64,000 bases of DNA from Luzula sylvatica (GCA_946800325.1 OX326957.1:20523007-20587006); one strand, 5' to 3'; numbered from the stretch's first letter, positions 1 to 11,915 are shown. Made by a program: numbers and translations. The notes: generated by a model from the letters alone, not told the origin.

Positions 1-110
1 ATCTTATCTTTTACTACATAACTTTTCACCAAATTTCACAAACACTAAGAAAGTTTGTTTTTCGATTCAAAACAAGATTTTAACGCTTTGTGGAGTTCAA
101 ATAACGTGTT

Positions 111-3100
111 TTGAGATCATTTGTATCGTATCTTTTACTACATAACTTTTCACCAAATTTCACAAACACTAAGAAAGTTTGTTTTTCGATTCAGAACAAG
201 ATTTTAACGCTTTGTGGAGTTCCAATAACGTGTTTTGAGTTCATTTGTATCGTATCTTTTACTACATATCTTTTCACCAAATTTCACAAACACAAAGAAA
301 GTTTGTTTTTCGATTCAGAACAAGATTTTAACGCTTTGTGGAGTTCCAATAACGTGTTTTGAGTTCATTTGTATCGTATCTTTTACTACATATCTTTTCA
401 CCAAATTTCACAAACACAAAGAAAGTTTGTTTTTCGATTCAGAACAAGATTTTAACGCTTTGTGGAGTTCCAATAACGTGTTTTGAGTTCATTTGTATCG
501 TATCTTTTACTGCATAACTTTTCACTAAATTTCACAAACACTAAGAAAGTTTGTTTTTCGATTCAAAACAAGATTTTAACGCTTTGTGGAGTTCAAATAA
601 CGTGTTTTGAGATCACTTGTATCGTATCTTTTACTACATAACTTTTCACCAAATTTCACAAACACTAAGAAAGTTTGTTTTTCGATTCAAAACAAGATTT
701 TAACGCTTTGTGGAGTTCCAATAACGTGTTTTGAGTTCATTTGTATCGTATCTTTTACTACATAACTTTTCACCAAATTTCACAAACACTAAGAAAGTTT
801 GTTTTTCGATTCAGAACAAGATTTTAACGCTTTGTGGAGTTCCAATAACGTGTTTTGAGTTTATTTGTATCGTATCTTTTACTGCATAACTTTTCACCAA
901 ATTTCACAAACACTAAGAAAGTTTGTTTTTCGATTCAAAACAAGATTTTAACGCTTTATGGAGTTTAAATAACGTGTTTTGAGATCATTTGTATCGTATC
1001 TTTTACTACATAACTTTTCACCAAATTTCACAAACACTAAGAAAGTTTGTTTTTCTATTCAAAACAAGATTTTAACGCTTTGAGGAGTTCAAATAACGTG
1101 TTTTGAGATCATTTGTATCTTATCTTTTACTACATAACTTTTCACCAAATTTCACAAACACTATGAAAGTTTGTTTTTCGATTCAAAACAAGATTTTAAC
1201 GCTTTGTGGAGTTCAAATAACGTGTTTTGAGATCATTTGTATCGTATCTTTTACTACATAACTTTTCACCAAATTTCACAAACACTAAGTAAGTTTGTTT
1301 TTCGATTCAAAACATGATTTTAACGCTTTGTGGAGTTCAAATAACGTGTTTTGAGTTCATTTGTATCGTATCGTTTACTACATAACTTTTCACCAAATTT
1401 CACAAACACTAAGAAAGTTTGTTTTTCGATTCAGAACAAGATTTTAACGCTTTGTGGAGTTCCAATAACGTGTTTTGAGTTCATTTGTATCGTACCTTTT
1501 ACTGCATAACTTTTCACCAAATTTCACAAACACTAAGAAAGTTTATTTTTCGATTCAAAACAAGATTTTAACGCTCTTTGGAGTTTAAATAACGTGTTTT
1601 GAGATCATTTGTATCGTATCTTTTACTACATAACTTTTCACCAAATTTCACAAACACTAAGAAAGTTTGTTTTTCGATTCAAAACAAGATTTTAACGCTT
1701 TGAGGAGTACAAATAACGTGCTTTGAGATCATTTGTATCGTATCATTTACAACATAACTTTTCACCAAATTTCACAAACACTAAGAAAGTTTGTTTTTCG
1801 ATTCAAAACAAGATTTTAACGCTTTGTGGAGTTCAAATAACGTGTTTTGAGTTCATTTGTATCGTATCTTTTACTGCATAACTTTTCACCAAATTTCACA
1901 AACACTAAGAAAGTTTGTTTTTCGATTCAAAACAAGATTTTAACGCTTTGTGGAGTTCAAATAACGTGTTTTGAGATCATTTGTATCGTATCATTTACTA
2001 CATAACTTTTCACCAAATTTCACAAACACTAAGAAAGTTTGTTTTTCGATTCAAAACAAGATTTTAACGCTTTGTGGAGTTCAAATAACGTGTTTTGAGT
2101 TCATTTGTATCGTATCTTTTACTGCATAACTTTTCACCAAATTTCACAAACACTAAGAAAGTTTGTTTTTCGATTCAAAACAAGATTTTAACGTTTTGTG
2201 GAGTTCCAATAACGTGTTTTGAGTTCATTTGTATCGTATCTTTTACTACATAACTTTTCACAAAATTTCACAAACACTAAGAAAGTTTGTTTTTCGATTC
2301 AAAACAAGATTTTAACGCTTTGTGGAGTTCAAATAACGTGTTTTGAGTTCATTTGTATCGTATCTTTTACTGCATAACTTTTCACCAAATTTCACAAACA
2401 CTAAGAAAGTTTGTTTTTCGATTCAAAACAAGATTTTAACGCTTTGTGGAGTTCCAATAACGTGTTTTGAGTTCATTTGTATCGTATCTTTTACTACATA
2501 ACTTTTCACCAAATTTCACAAACACTAAGAAAGTTTGTTTTTCGATTCAGAACAAGATTTTAACGCTTTGTGGAGTTCCAATAATGTGTTTTGAGTTCAT
2601 TTGTATCGTATCTTTTACAGCATAACTTTTCACCAAATTTCACAAACACTAAGAAAGTTTGTTTTTCGATTCAAAACAAGATTTTAACGCTTTATGGAGT
2701 TTAAATAACGTGTTTTGAGATCATTTGTATCGTATCTTTTACTACATAACTTTTCACCAAATTTCACAAACACTAAGAAAGTTTGTTTTTCTATTCAAAA
2801 CAAGATTTTAACGCTTTGAGGAGTTCAAATAACGTGTTTTGAGATCATTTGTATCTTATCTTTTACTACATAACTTTTCCCCAAATTTCACAAACACTAA
2901 GAAAGTTTGTTTTTCGATTCAAAACAAGATTTTAACGCTTTGTGGAGTTCAAATAACGTGTTTTGAGATCATTTGTATCGTATCTTTTACTACATAACTT
3001 TTCACCAAATTTCACAAACACTAAGTAAGTTTGTTTTTCGATTCAAAACAAGATTTTAACGCTTTGTGGAGTTCAAATAACGTGTTTTGAGATCATTTGT

Positions 3101-3334
3101 ATCGTATCTTTTACTACATAACTTTTCACCAAATTTCACAAACACTAAGTAAGTTTGTTTTTCGATTGAAAACAAGATTTTAACGCTTTGTGGAGTTCAA
3201 ATAACGTGTTTTGAGATCATTTGTATCGTATCTTTTACTACATAACTTTTCACCAAATTTCACAAACACTAAGAAAGTTTGTTTTTCGATTCAAAACAAG
3301 ATTTTAACGCTTTGTGGAGTTCAAATAACGTGTT
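111..3334. repeat. satellite higher-order repeat, copy 1 (26 monomers)
   Basis: A 3,224-bp unit, exactly 26 x 124 bp, defined by the ordered series of variant monomers. Landmarks in order: two monomers with acatatctttt (near 260 and 390), cactaaattt plus gagatcactt (525-615), gagtttattt (857), gctttatgg (950), ttctattcaa (1050), aacatgatt (1310), tatcgtttac (1370), gtaccttt (1493), cgctctttgg (1571), gtgctttgag (1717), tatcatttac (1740 and 1990), aatgtgtttt (2583) and ttttccccaa (2875). The same series starts again at 3335. The start is arbitrary; I placed it at the first base that repeats cleanly. Confidence 0.88.
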
Positions 3335-6300
3335 TTGAGATCATTTGTATCGTATCTTTTACTACATAACTTTTCACCAAATTTCACAAACACTAAGAAA
3401 GTTTGTTTTTCGATTCAGAACAAGATTTTAACGCTTTGTGGAGTTCCAATAACGTGTTTTGAGTTCATTTGTATCGTATCTTTTACTACATATCTTTTCA
3501 CCAAATTTCACAAACACAAAGAAAGTTTGTTTTTCGATTCAGAACAAGATTTTAACGCTTTGTGGAGTTCCAATAACGTGTTTTGAGTTCATTTCTATCG
3601 TATCTTTTACTACATATCTTTTCACCAAATTTCACAAACACAAAGAAAGTTTGTTTTTCGATTCAGAACAAGATTTTAACGCTTTGTGGAGTTCCAATAA
3701 CGTGTTTTGAGTTCATTTGTATCGTATCTTTTACTGCATAACTTTTCACTAAATTTCACAAACACTAAGAAAGTTTGTTTTTCGATTCAAAACAAGATTT
3801 TAACGCTTTGTGGAGTTCAAATAACGTGTTTTGAGATCACTTGTATCGTATCTTTTACTACATAACTTTTCACCAAATTTCACAAACACTAAGAAAGTTT
3901 GTTTTTCGATTCAAAACAAGATTTTAACGCTTTGTGGAGTTCCAATAACGTGTTTTGAGTTCATTTGTATCGTATCTTTTACTACATAACTTTTCACCAA
4001 ATTTCACAAACACTAAGAAAGTTTGTTTTTCGATTCAGAACAAGATTTTAACGCTTTGTGGAGTTCCAATAACGTGTTTTGAGTTTATTTGTATCGTATC
4101 TTTTACTGCATAACTTTTCACCAAATTTCACAAACACTAAGAAAGTTTGTTTTTCGATTCAAAACAAGATTTTAACGCTTTATGGAGTTTAAATAACGTG
4201 TTTTGAGATCATTTGTATCGTATCTTTTACTACATAACTTTTCACCAAATTTCACAAACACTAAGAAATTTTGTTTTTCTATTCAAAACAAGATTTTAAC
4301 GCTTTGAGGAGTTCAAATAACGTGTTTTGAGATCATTTGTATCTTATCTTTTACTACATAACTTTTCACCAAATTTCACAAACACTAAGAAAGTTTGTTT
4401 TTCGATTCAAAACAAGATTTTAACGCTTTGTGGAGTTCAAATAACGTGTTTTGAGATCATTTGTATCGTATCTTTTACTACATAACTTTTCACCAAATTT
4501 CACAAACACTAAGTAAGTTTGTTTTTCGATTCAAAACATGATTTTAACGCTTTGTGGAGTTCAAATAACGTGTTTTGAGTTCATTTGTATCGTATCGTTT
4601 ACTACATAACTTTTCACCAAATTTCACAAACACTAAGAAAGTTTGTTTTTCGATTCAGAACAAGATTTTAACGCTTTGTGGAGTTCCAATAACGTGTTTT
4701 GAGTTCATTTGTATCGTACCTTTTACTGCATAACTTTTCACCAAATTTCACAAACACTAAGAAAGTTTATTTTTCGATTCAAAACAAGATTTTAACGCTC
4801 TTTGGAGTTTAAATAACGTGTTTTGAGATCATTTGTATCGTATCTTTTACTACATAACTTTTCACCAAATTTCACAAACACTAAGAAAGTTTGTTTTTCG
4901 ATTCAAAACAAGATTTTAACGCTTTGAGGAGTACAAATAACGTGCTTTGAGATCATTTGTATCGTATCATTTACAACATAACTTTTCACCAAATTTCACA
5001 AACACTAAGAAAGTTTGTTTTTCGATTCAAAACAAGATTTTAACGCTTTGTGGAGTTCAAATAACGTGTTTTGAGTTCATTTGTATCGTATCTTTTACTG
5101 CATAACTTTTCACCAAATTTCACAAACACTAAGAAAGTTTGTTTTTCGATTCAAAACAAGATTTTAACGCTTTGTGGAGTTCAAATAACGTGTTTTGAGA
5201 TCATTTGTATCGTATCATTTACTACATAACTTTTCACCAAATTTCACAAACACTAAGAAAGTTTGTTTTTCGATTCAAAACAAGATTTTAACGCTTTGTG
5301 GAGTTCAAATAACGTGTTTTGAGTTCATTTGTATCGTATCTTTTACTGCATAACTTTTCACCAAATTTCACAAACACTAAGAAAGTTTGTTTTTCGATTC
5401 AAAACAAGATTTTAACGTTTTGTGGAGTTCCAATAACGTGTTTTGAGTTCATTTGTATCGTATCTTTTACTACATAACTTTTCACCAAATTTCACAAACA
5501 CTAAGAAAGTTTGTTTTTCGATTCAAAACAAGATTTTAACGCTTTGTGGAGTTCAAATAACGTGTTTTGAGTTCATTTGTATCGTATCTTTTACTGCATA
5601 ACTTTTCACAAAATTTCACAAACACTAAGAAAGTTTGTTTTTCGATTCAAAACAAGATTTTAACGCTTTGTGGAGTTCCAATAACGTGTTTTGAGTTCAT
5701 TTGTATCGTATCTTTTACTGCATAACTTTTCACCAAATTTCACAAACACTAAGAAAGTTTGTTTTTCGATTCAAAACAAGATTTTAACGCTTTGTGGAGT
5801 TCCAATAACGTGTTTTGAGTTCATTTGTATCGTATCTTTTACTACATAACTTTTCACCAAATTTCACAAACACTAAGAAAGTTTGTTTTTCGATTCAGAA
5901 CAAGATTTTAACGCTTTGTGGAGTTCCAATAATGTGTTTTGAGTTCATTTGTATCGTATCTTTTACAGCATAACTTTTCACCAAATTTCACAAACACTAA
6001 GAAAGTTTGTTTTTCGATTCAAAACAAGATTTTAACGCTTTATGGAGTTTAAATAACGTGTTTTGAGATCATTTGTATCGTATCTTTTACTACATAACTT
6101 TTCACCAAATTTCACAAACACTAAGAAAGTTTGTTTTTCTATTCAAAACAAGATTTCAACGCTTTGAGGAGTTCAAATAACGTGTTTTGAGATCATTTGT
6201 ATCTTATCTTTTACTACATAACTTTTCCCCAAATTTCACAAACACTAAGAAAGTTTGTTTTTCGATTCAAAACAAGATTTTAACGCTTTGTGGAGTTCAA

Positions 6301-6430
6301 ATAACGTGTTTTGAGATCATTTGTATCGTATCTTTTACTACATAACTTTTCACCAAATTTCACAAACACTAAGTAAGTTTGTTTTTCGATTCAAAACAAG
6401 ATTTTAACGCTTTGTGGAGTTCAAATAACG
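3335..6430. repeat. satellite higher-order repeat, copy 2 (partial, one extra monomer)
   Basis: The monomer series of 111-3334 repeats here at an offset of 3,224 bp as far as about 5,430. It then runs at an offset of 3,348 bp (27 monomers), as shown by the aatgtgtttt variant (2583 versus 5931) and by the second gctttatgg variant (2690 versus 6038). One monomer was therefore gained between about 5,430 and 5,930. Private changes include catttctatcg near 3594. Order is lost near 6,430, where the array jumps to a cgtttac-gtacc-ctctttgg module instead of returning to the start. This is what unequal exchange between out-of-register copies leaves. Confidence 0.8.
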
Positions 6431-9400
6431 TGTTTTGAGTTCATTTGTATCGTATCGTTTACTACATAACTTTTCACCAAATTTCACAAACACTAAGAAA
6501 GTTTGTTTTTCGATTCAGAACAAGATTTTAACGCTTTGTGGAGTTCCAATAACGTGTTTTGAGTTCATTTGTATCGTACCTTTTACTGCATAACTTTTCA
6601 CCAAATTTCACAAACACTAAGAAAGTTTATTTTTCGATTCAAAACAAGATTTTAACGCTCTTTGGAGTTTAAATAACGTGTTTTGAGATCATTTGTATCG
6701 TATCTTTTACTACATAACTTTTCACCAAATTTCACAAACACTAAGTAAGTTTATTTTTCGATTCAAAACAAGATTTTAACGTTTTGAGGAGTTCAAATAA
6801 CGTGTTTTGAGATCATTTATATCGTATCTTTTACTACATAACTTTTCACCAAATTTCACAAACACTAAGAAAGTTTGTTTTTCGATTCAAAACAAGATTT
6901 TAACGCTTTGTGGAGTTCAAATAACGTGTTTTGAGATCATTTGTATCGTATCTTTTACTACATAACTTTTCACCAAATTTCACAAATTCTAAGGAAGTTT
7001 GTTTTTCGATTCAAAACAAGATTTTAACGCTTTGTGGAGTTCAAATAACGTGTTTTGAGATCATTTGTATCGTATCTTTTACTACATAACTTTTCACCAA
7101 ATTCACAAACACTAAGTAAGTTTGTTTTTCGATTCAAAACAAGATTTTAACGCTTTGTGGAGGTCAAATAACGTGTTTTGAGTTCATTTGTATCGTATCT
7201 TTTACTACATAACTTTTCACCAAATTTCACAAATACTAAGGAAGTTTGTTTTTCGATTCAAAACAAGATTTTAACGCTTTGTGGAGTTCAAATAACGTGT
7301 TTTGAGATCACTTGTATCGTATCTTTTACTACATAACTTTTCACCAAATTTCACAAACACTAAGAAAGTTTGTTTTTCGATTCAAAACAAGATTTTAACG
7401 CTTTGTGGAGTTCCAATAACGTGTTTTGAGTTCATTAGTATCGTATCTTTTACTACATAACTTTTCACCAAATTTCACAAACACTAAGAAAGTTTGTTTT
7501 TCGATTCAAAACAAGATTTTAACGCTTTGTGGAGTTCAAATAACGTGTTTTGAGTTCATTTGTATCGTATCGTTTACTACATAACTTTTCACCAAATTTC
7601 ACAAACACTAAGAAAGTTTGTTTTTCGATTCAGAACAAGATTTTAACGCTTTGTGGAGTTCCAATAACGTGTTTTGAGTTCATTTGTATCGTACCTTTTA
7701 CTGCATAACTTTTCACCAAATTTCACAAACACTAAGAAAGTTTATTTTTCGATTCAAAACAAGATTTTAACGCTCTTTGGAGTTTAAATAACGTGTTTTG
7801 AGATCATTTGTATCGTATCTTTTACTACATAACTTTTCACCAAATTTCACAAACACTAAGTAAGTTTATTTTTCGATTCAAAACAAGATTTTAACGTTTT
7901 GAGGAGTTCAAATAACGTGTTTTGAGATCATTTATATCGTATCTTTTACTACATAACTTTTCACCAAATTTCACAAACACTAAGAAAGTTTGTTTTTCGA
8001 TTCAAAACAAGATTTTAACGCTTTGTGGAGTTCAAATAACGTGTTTTGAGATCATTTGTATCGTATCTTTTACTACATAACTTTTCACCAAATTTCACAA
8101 ATTCTAAGGAAGTTTGTTTTTCGATTCAAAACAAGATTTTAACGTTTTGAGGAGTTCAAATAACGTGTTTTGAGATCATTTGTATCGTATCTTTTACTAC
8201 ATAACTTTTCACCAAATTTCACAAACACTAAGAAAGTTTGTTTTTCGATTCAAAACAAGATTTTAACGCTTTGAGGAGGTCAAATAACGTGTTTTGAGAT
8301 CATTTGTATCTTATCTTTTACTACATAACTTTTCACCAAATTTCACAAACACTAAGAAAGTTTGTTTTTCGATTCAAAACAAGATTTTAACGCTTTGTGG
8401 AGTTCAAATAACGTGTTTTGACATCATTTGTATCGTATCTTTTACTACATAACTTTTCACCAAATTTCACAAACACTAAGAAAGTTTGTTTTTCGATTCT
8501 GAACAAGATTTTAACGCTTTGTGGAGTTCCAATAACGTGTTTTGAGTTCATTTGTATCGTATCTTTTACTACATATCTTTTCACCAAATTTCACAAACAC
8601 AAAGAAAGTTTGTTTTTCGATTCAGAACAAGATTTTAACGCTTTGTGGAGTTCCAATAACGTGTTTTGAGTTCATTTGTATCGTATCTTTTACTGCATAA
8701 CTTTTCACTAAATTTCACAAACACTAAGAAAGTTTGTTTTTCGATTCAAAACAAGATTTTAACGCTTTGTGGAGTTCAAATAACGTGTTTTGAGATCACT
8801 TGTATCGTATCTTTTACTACATAACTTTTCACCAAATTTCACAAACACTAAGAAAGTTTGTTTTTCGATTCAAAACAAGATTTTAACGCTTTGTGGAGTT
8901 CCAATAACGTGTTTTGAGTTCATTAGTATCGTATCTTTTACTACATAACTTTTCACCAAATTTCACAAACACTAAGAAAGTTTGTTTTTCGATTCAGAAC
9001 AAGATTTTAACGCTTTGTGGAGTTCCAATAACGTGTTTTGAGTTTATTTGTATCGTATCTTTTACTGCATAACTTTTCACCAAATTTCACAAACACTAAG
9101 AAAGTTTGTTTTTCGATTCAAAACAAGATTTTAACGCTTTATGGAGTTTAAATAACGTGTTTTGAGATCATTTGTATCGTATCTTTTACTACATAACTTT
9201 TCACCAAATTTCACAAACACTAAGAAAGTTTGTTTTTCTATTCAAAACAAGATTTTAACGCTTTGAGGAGTTCAAATAACGTGTTTTGAGATCATTTGTA
9301 TGTTATCTTTTACTACATAACTTTTCACCAAATTTCACAAACACTAAGAAAGTTTGTTTTTCGATTCAAAACAAGATTTTAACGCTTTGTGGAGTTCAAA

Positions 9401-9592
9401 TAACGTGTTTTGAGATCATTTGTATCGTATCTTTTACTACATAACTTTTCACCAAATTTCACAAACACTAAGTAAGTTTGTTTTTCGATTCAAAACAAGA
9501 TTTTAACGCTTTGTGGAGTTCAAATAACGTGTTTTGAGTTCATTTGTATCGTATCGTTTACTACATAACTTTTCACCAAATTTCACAAACAC

Positions 9593-9597
9593 TAAGA
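9593..9597. repeat. target-site duplication of element B, left copy
   Basis: The five bases taaga immediately precede the TG of the outer 5' LTR and are repeated immediately after its 3' LTR at 35126-35130. Removing the element and one copy restores the normal satellite string cactaagaaagtttg, so the insertion point is exact. Confidence 0.97.
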
Positions 9598-9816
9598 TGA
9601 TACGAGGAAAATAAAGCACCTTTTTGATATCTAATTTGGGGATTTTAGCCCTTTTGAATCACAAGTTTATATATACAATTGTTCATATTTGAGATAACAA
9701 GAATATTTCTTCACTAAGTGTGTTTTATTGATTAATTACAGGTTTTAGAAGGAAATTCTGGGAATTTGGAAAGTGTAGTTGTCTCCAACACGTCAAGAGG
9801 AATGAAAACGATATAT

Positions 9817-9837
9817 TGTACCGATATATTCGGTACA
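9817..9837. repeat. perfect 8-bp inverted repeat in element B LTR
   Basis: Arms TGTACCGA and TCGGTACA surround a 5-bp centre, TATAT. It lies about 170 bp upstream of the TATA box in the presumed U3 region. The 3' LTR copy is at 33736-33756 and is unchanged. It could be a dimeric factor site or chance; nothing else in the sequence decides. Confidence 0.6.
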
Positions 9838-10008
9838 TGAATGAGACGGGAGGCAAACAATCATCATGGTAAAGACTTACACAAAAGTCCACACGAAAAC
9901 CACTCAATCCTTAGCCCTTATCCTTCCCACCTACCTTTGGTGGAAATTACTTCATTACCCCCAATCCTCTCCACCAACTCGTGACCAATAAGAAGACTCC
10001 GTGAGTGC

Positions 10009-10016
10009 TATAAATA
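10009..10016 (+). promoter_or_regulatory. TATA box of element B 5' LTR
   Basis: TATAAATA within gtgctataaataag, with gaccaat about 25 bp upstream. It is the only strong TATA box in the first 500 bp of the LTR, so transcription would begin around 10040, just before the CT-rich run. The 3' LTR copy is at 33928-33935. Confidence 0.7.
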
Positions 10017-10684
10017 AGACCAAGAGGGCCACGAGTTGAGGGCCCTTCTCCCCGCTCTTCGGAGCACTTTCTCTCTCTCTCTTCTCTCTCCCTCTCAAGA
10101 ACTTCCAAGAACCGTCAAGAACTTCCAAGAACCGTGAAGCACAATCAAGAACCTTCAAGATACTTCAAGATCAATCAAGAAAAATCTCTCAAGGACTAGT
10201 CGAGACAAGGGAGCTCATCCCTTCGACGAATCCTTCTCATCCTTCGAAGATCGGGCCGTGACAAGGAGCTATTCCCTACGGTGGATTTGAGAAGAAGTGC
10301 CGTGACTCGATCCGCGTTTCTTCGAAGTGATTGCGATCCGAGACAAGGGAGCTTCATCCTTTCGGGACAATCCATCATTCTCGAGACAAGGAGCAAGGAT
10401 CTTTCGGTGCGAGGCAAGGAGACAAGGAGCTTCACTTCGAGGCTTTCTCAACTAGGTGTACTCCTTTTCAATTACTTGATTAATTGTTGTTTGATTGGAT
10501 TTTGTTGTGTAAAGAATTCTCGGTTTAACGAATCTTTAGTTCTTTTTCTTTGCTCTAAATCTTCTTTGTTTGTTTCAGTGATTTTAGTGCTTGTTACTTA
10601 GTTTAATTACTTCTAAATTCGAATCCAAAACAAACCATCAAACTGCTCCCAATTCAAATCTCAAATCAGAATTCCAGAACTACT

Positions 10685-11026
10685 TCCGTTATAACGGACT
10701 CACATTGCGTTACAACGGACTAGACGGTTGGTCCTTTAATATATTCAGTTGGTTATACTTCCGTTGTAACGCAACTAGAGTTCCGTTGTAACGGACTAGT
10801 CAGAATTTTTATTCAAAGGAATCAATACAAGTGCGTTATAACGGACATCTCGGTCCGTTGTAACGGATTAACCAATCCGTTGCAACGCAACCACTGTTCG
10901 TTATAACGGACAAGTATAGTGCGTTATAACGGAGTTGCCTCCGTTGTAACGGACGTTCATCTCACTTTTAGCGACAGAATTTTCACTCAAGTCCGTTGTA
11001 ACGGAACCCACTTCCGTTGTAACGGA
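10685..11026. promoter_or_regulatory. cluster of twelve AACGG palindromes in element B LTR
   Basis: Twelve copies of a 14-bp palindrome, consensus TCCGTTRTAACGGA, start near 10685, 10707, 10760, 10782, 10832, 10853, 10876, 10897, 10920, 10940, 10992 and 11013. The centre varies (ATAT, TGTA, TACA, TGCA), and individual arms vary at one position (tccgtt/tgcgtt/ttcgtt, aacgga/aacgca), but each copy keeps at least one AACGG or its complement. AACGG is the core of the plant mitosis-specific activator element bound by MYB3R factors; that link is established for plant G2/M genes, while a role here is inferred. Downstream of the TATA box, these copies would also be in the transcript, where each could fold into a short stem. 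Eleven of twelve are intact in the 3' LTR (34604-34945). Confidence 0.85.
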
Positions 11027-11208
11027 CTATGTTCTGTGAGTTTTCTTCGTTATTTCTCATCTAGTTTTGGTTCATTATTTGACGCATATACTCCTCGTGG
11101 AACGAACTTGCATATTTTCCACTATACAACTATATTTTCCAACTTGTTGATTGAATCGGGTTTTCGAATACAACGATAATTTTACACGCCGAAAACCCGC
11201 TCATCAAA

Positions 11209-11226
11209 TGGCGCCGCTGCCGGGGA
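11209..11226 (+). other. element B primer-binding site (tRNA-Asp type)
   Basis: TGGCGCCGCTGCCGGGGA starts two bases after the LTR end. It is identical over 18 nt to the site of element A (21222-21239) and of the form known from Athila elements, whose primer is reported as tRNA-Asp. Here the ninth base is C where the usual form has T; the primer assignment is from knowledge of the family, not from a tRNA in this window. Confidence 0.9.
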
Positions 11227-11361
11227 ATAATGTTTAAGTCAAATTTTGAATCAAACTTGCAATCTAGAGTGATATTTTTAATAGATTTGATACATTTGAA
11301 CTTGATATTTCACTAATTTCGAAATTTTTCTATTCTTGCAAGGTACAAGAAGTGGAGCAAG
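11227..11361 (+). other. element B leader between PBS and ORF
   Basis: 135 bp of AT-rich sequence without an ORF or a repeat I can recognise. It leads to gcaagATGG at 11362, the first ATG that opens the long frame of element B. Confidence 0.6.
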
Positions 11362-11449
11362 ATGGATCATCAAGAAAAACCAATTTCGCTTCGGGAGTGG
11401 ATACGTCTCGATAGAGCCGCAAAAGGATATCCGGACTCCATGACAAATC
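11362..11449 (+). CDS. element B ORF, 5' part (split by element C)
   Basis: ATG at 11362 opens a frame of 29 codons plus one base that runs to the exact insertion point of copia element C. After the TSD on the far side the same frame continues at 30509 to a TAA ending at 31545. Without C the ORF would be 374 codons plus stop, with no internal stop or frameshift. The N-terminal part here is polar, with an acidic/basic mix and no signal peptide. In the present genome the frame is disrupted: translation would run into C's LTR. The function is unknown; see the 3' part. Confidence 0.8.
11445..11449. repeat. target-site duplication of element C, left copy
   Basis: aaatc directly before TGAAGG of C's 5' LTR, repeated at 30504-30508 directly after C's 3' LTR end ...CCAAACA. 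Removing C and one copy restores an uninterrupted reading frame in element B. Confidence 0.95.
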
Positions 11450-11574
11450 TGAAGGAAATACAGTTTCGGATCAACCGTAAAAGTGTACACAAGGATAAAC
11501 GAATGTAGTCGTACATTCGTGGCCATAACTTTCAGTGGGAAAATCCAATTTGAATGGTTCAAATTGGGTTAGAT

Positions 11575-11591
11575 AGATAATTAGATTATCT
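11575..11591. promoter_or_regulatory. AGATAAT-tag-ATTATCT dyad, C LTR unit 1
   Basis: A 17-bp dyad with perfect 7-bp arms and a 3-bp centre. It follows a second dyad, CCAATTTGA-atggt-TCAAATTGG at 11545-11567. Four more versions with the same arms and different centres lie in this LTR and leader. The copy in the 3' LTR is at 18986-19002. Confidence 0.7.
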
Positions 11592-11746
11592 ATAACCTTC
11601 ATGTAGAAATATATTTCATATGAACGAAGTATAAGTGTCGTTTCTATGAAATACCGAAAGGGTGCAACAGTATGACATACAGTTAGTAAAACAGTCATAA
11701 CTTTTGCATACGAACTCCAATTGGGCTGGGCCAAATTGGGTTGAGT

Positions 11747-11763
11747 AGATAATAAGATTATCT
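11747..11763. promoter_or_regulatory. AGATAAT-aag-ATTATCT dyad, C LTR unit 2
   Basis: Same arms as unit 1 with the centre aag, 172 bp downstream of it and about 150 bp upstream of the TATA box. The 3' LTR copy is at 19158-19174. Confidence 0.7.
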
Positions 11764-11907
11764 ACAACTTTCGTGTTGGTTGATTTTCTGTCAGAGAAAT
11801 TTATCAATTTCGTCTGGACAGAATACTGAACAGGTTCATACAGTTTTCTGTGTGAAAGGGTGTATATTGGATATACATGCCTTTTGGCTAATCCTTATCC
11901 TATTAGG

Positions 11908-11915
11908 TATAAATA
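11908..11915 (+). promoter_or_regulatory. TATA box of element C 5' LTR
   Basis: TATAAATA within ttaggtataaatagg, followed by a pyrimidine-rich stretch (ttttctctctcatcttcac). The 3' LTR copy is at 19319-19326. Confidence 0.75.

Larger units (their letters stand above)
1..9597. repeat. 124-bp tandem satellite array, left block
   Basis: About 77 head-to-tail monomers of 124 bp, roughly 29% GC by my count of one monomer, with no spacer or foreign DNA. Each monomer holds the same landmarks: a doubled gtatc near the start, a pyrimidine-rich cttttcacc segment, the run gtttgtttttcgattca, and gattttaacgctttg. Neighbouring monomers differ by a few substitutions (for example gagatc/gagttc, actaca/actgca, caaaac/cagaac, ggagttcaa/ggagttcca), and these variants recur in a fixed long-range order, so the array has higher-order structure. 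One monomer near 7101 lacks a single base. The block is cut at 9597 by a retrotransposon, and the array resumes in register at 35126. Satellite identity is seen directly; centromeric location is inferred. Confidence 0.98.
9598..11206 (+). repeat. element B 5' LTR
   Basis: 1,609 bp, beginning TGATACGAGG and ending ...CCCGCTCATCA, matched by 33517-35125. The two differences found are ccaagaaccg versus ccaagaactg (C-to-T) and ttccgttg versus ttccattg (G-to-A), both in CG context. In order the LTR holds an inverted repeat (9817-9837), an ACCTACC motif (9929-9935), a CCAAT-like gaccaat (9982-9988), a TATA box, a CT-rich run (10069-10097), a run of degenerate caagaactt/caagaacc repeats (10096-10190) and twelve copies of an AACGG palindrome (10685-11026). 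The short ORFs it contains on both strands look incidental. Confidence 0.96.

Noticed and set aside
60..90. CENP-B-box-like string in each monomer (ttcgattca)
   Set aside because: Only the TTCGnnnnA half fits; the CGGG half is missing in all variants I looked at.
1..9597. CRISPR-like array of regular repeats
   Set aside because: The repeats are contiguous 124-bp monomers without unique spacers, in plant DNA.
10096..10190. Heat-shock elements in the caagaacttccaagaac repeats of B's LTR
   Set aside because: The GAA and TTC units are spaced by one base, not two, so the canonical nGAAnnTTCn pattern is not met.
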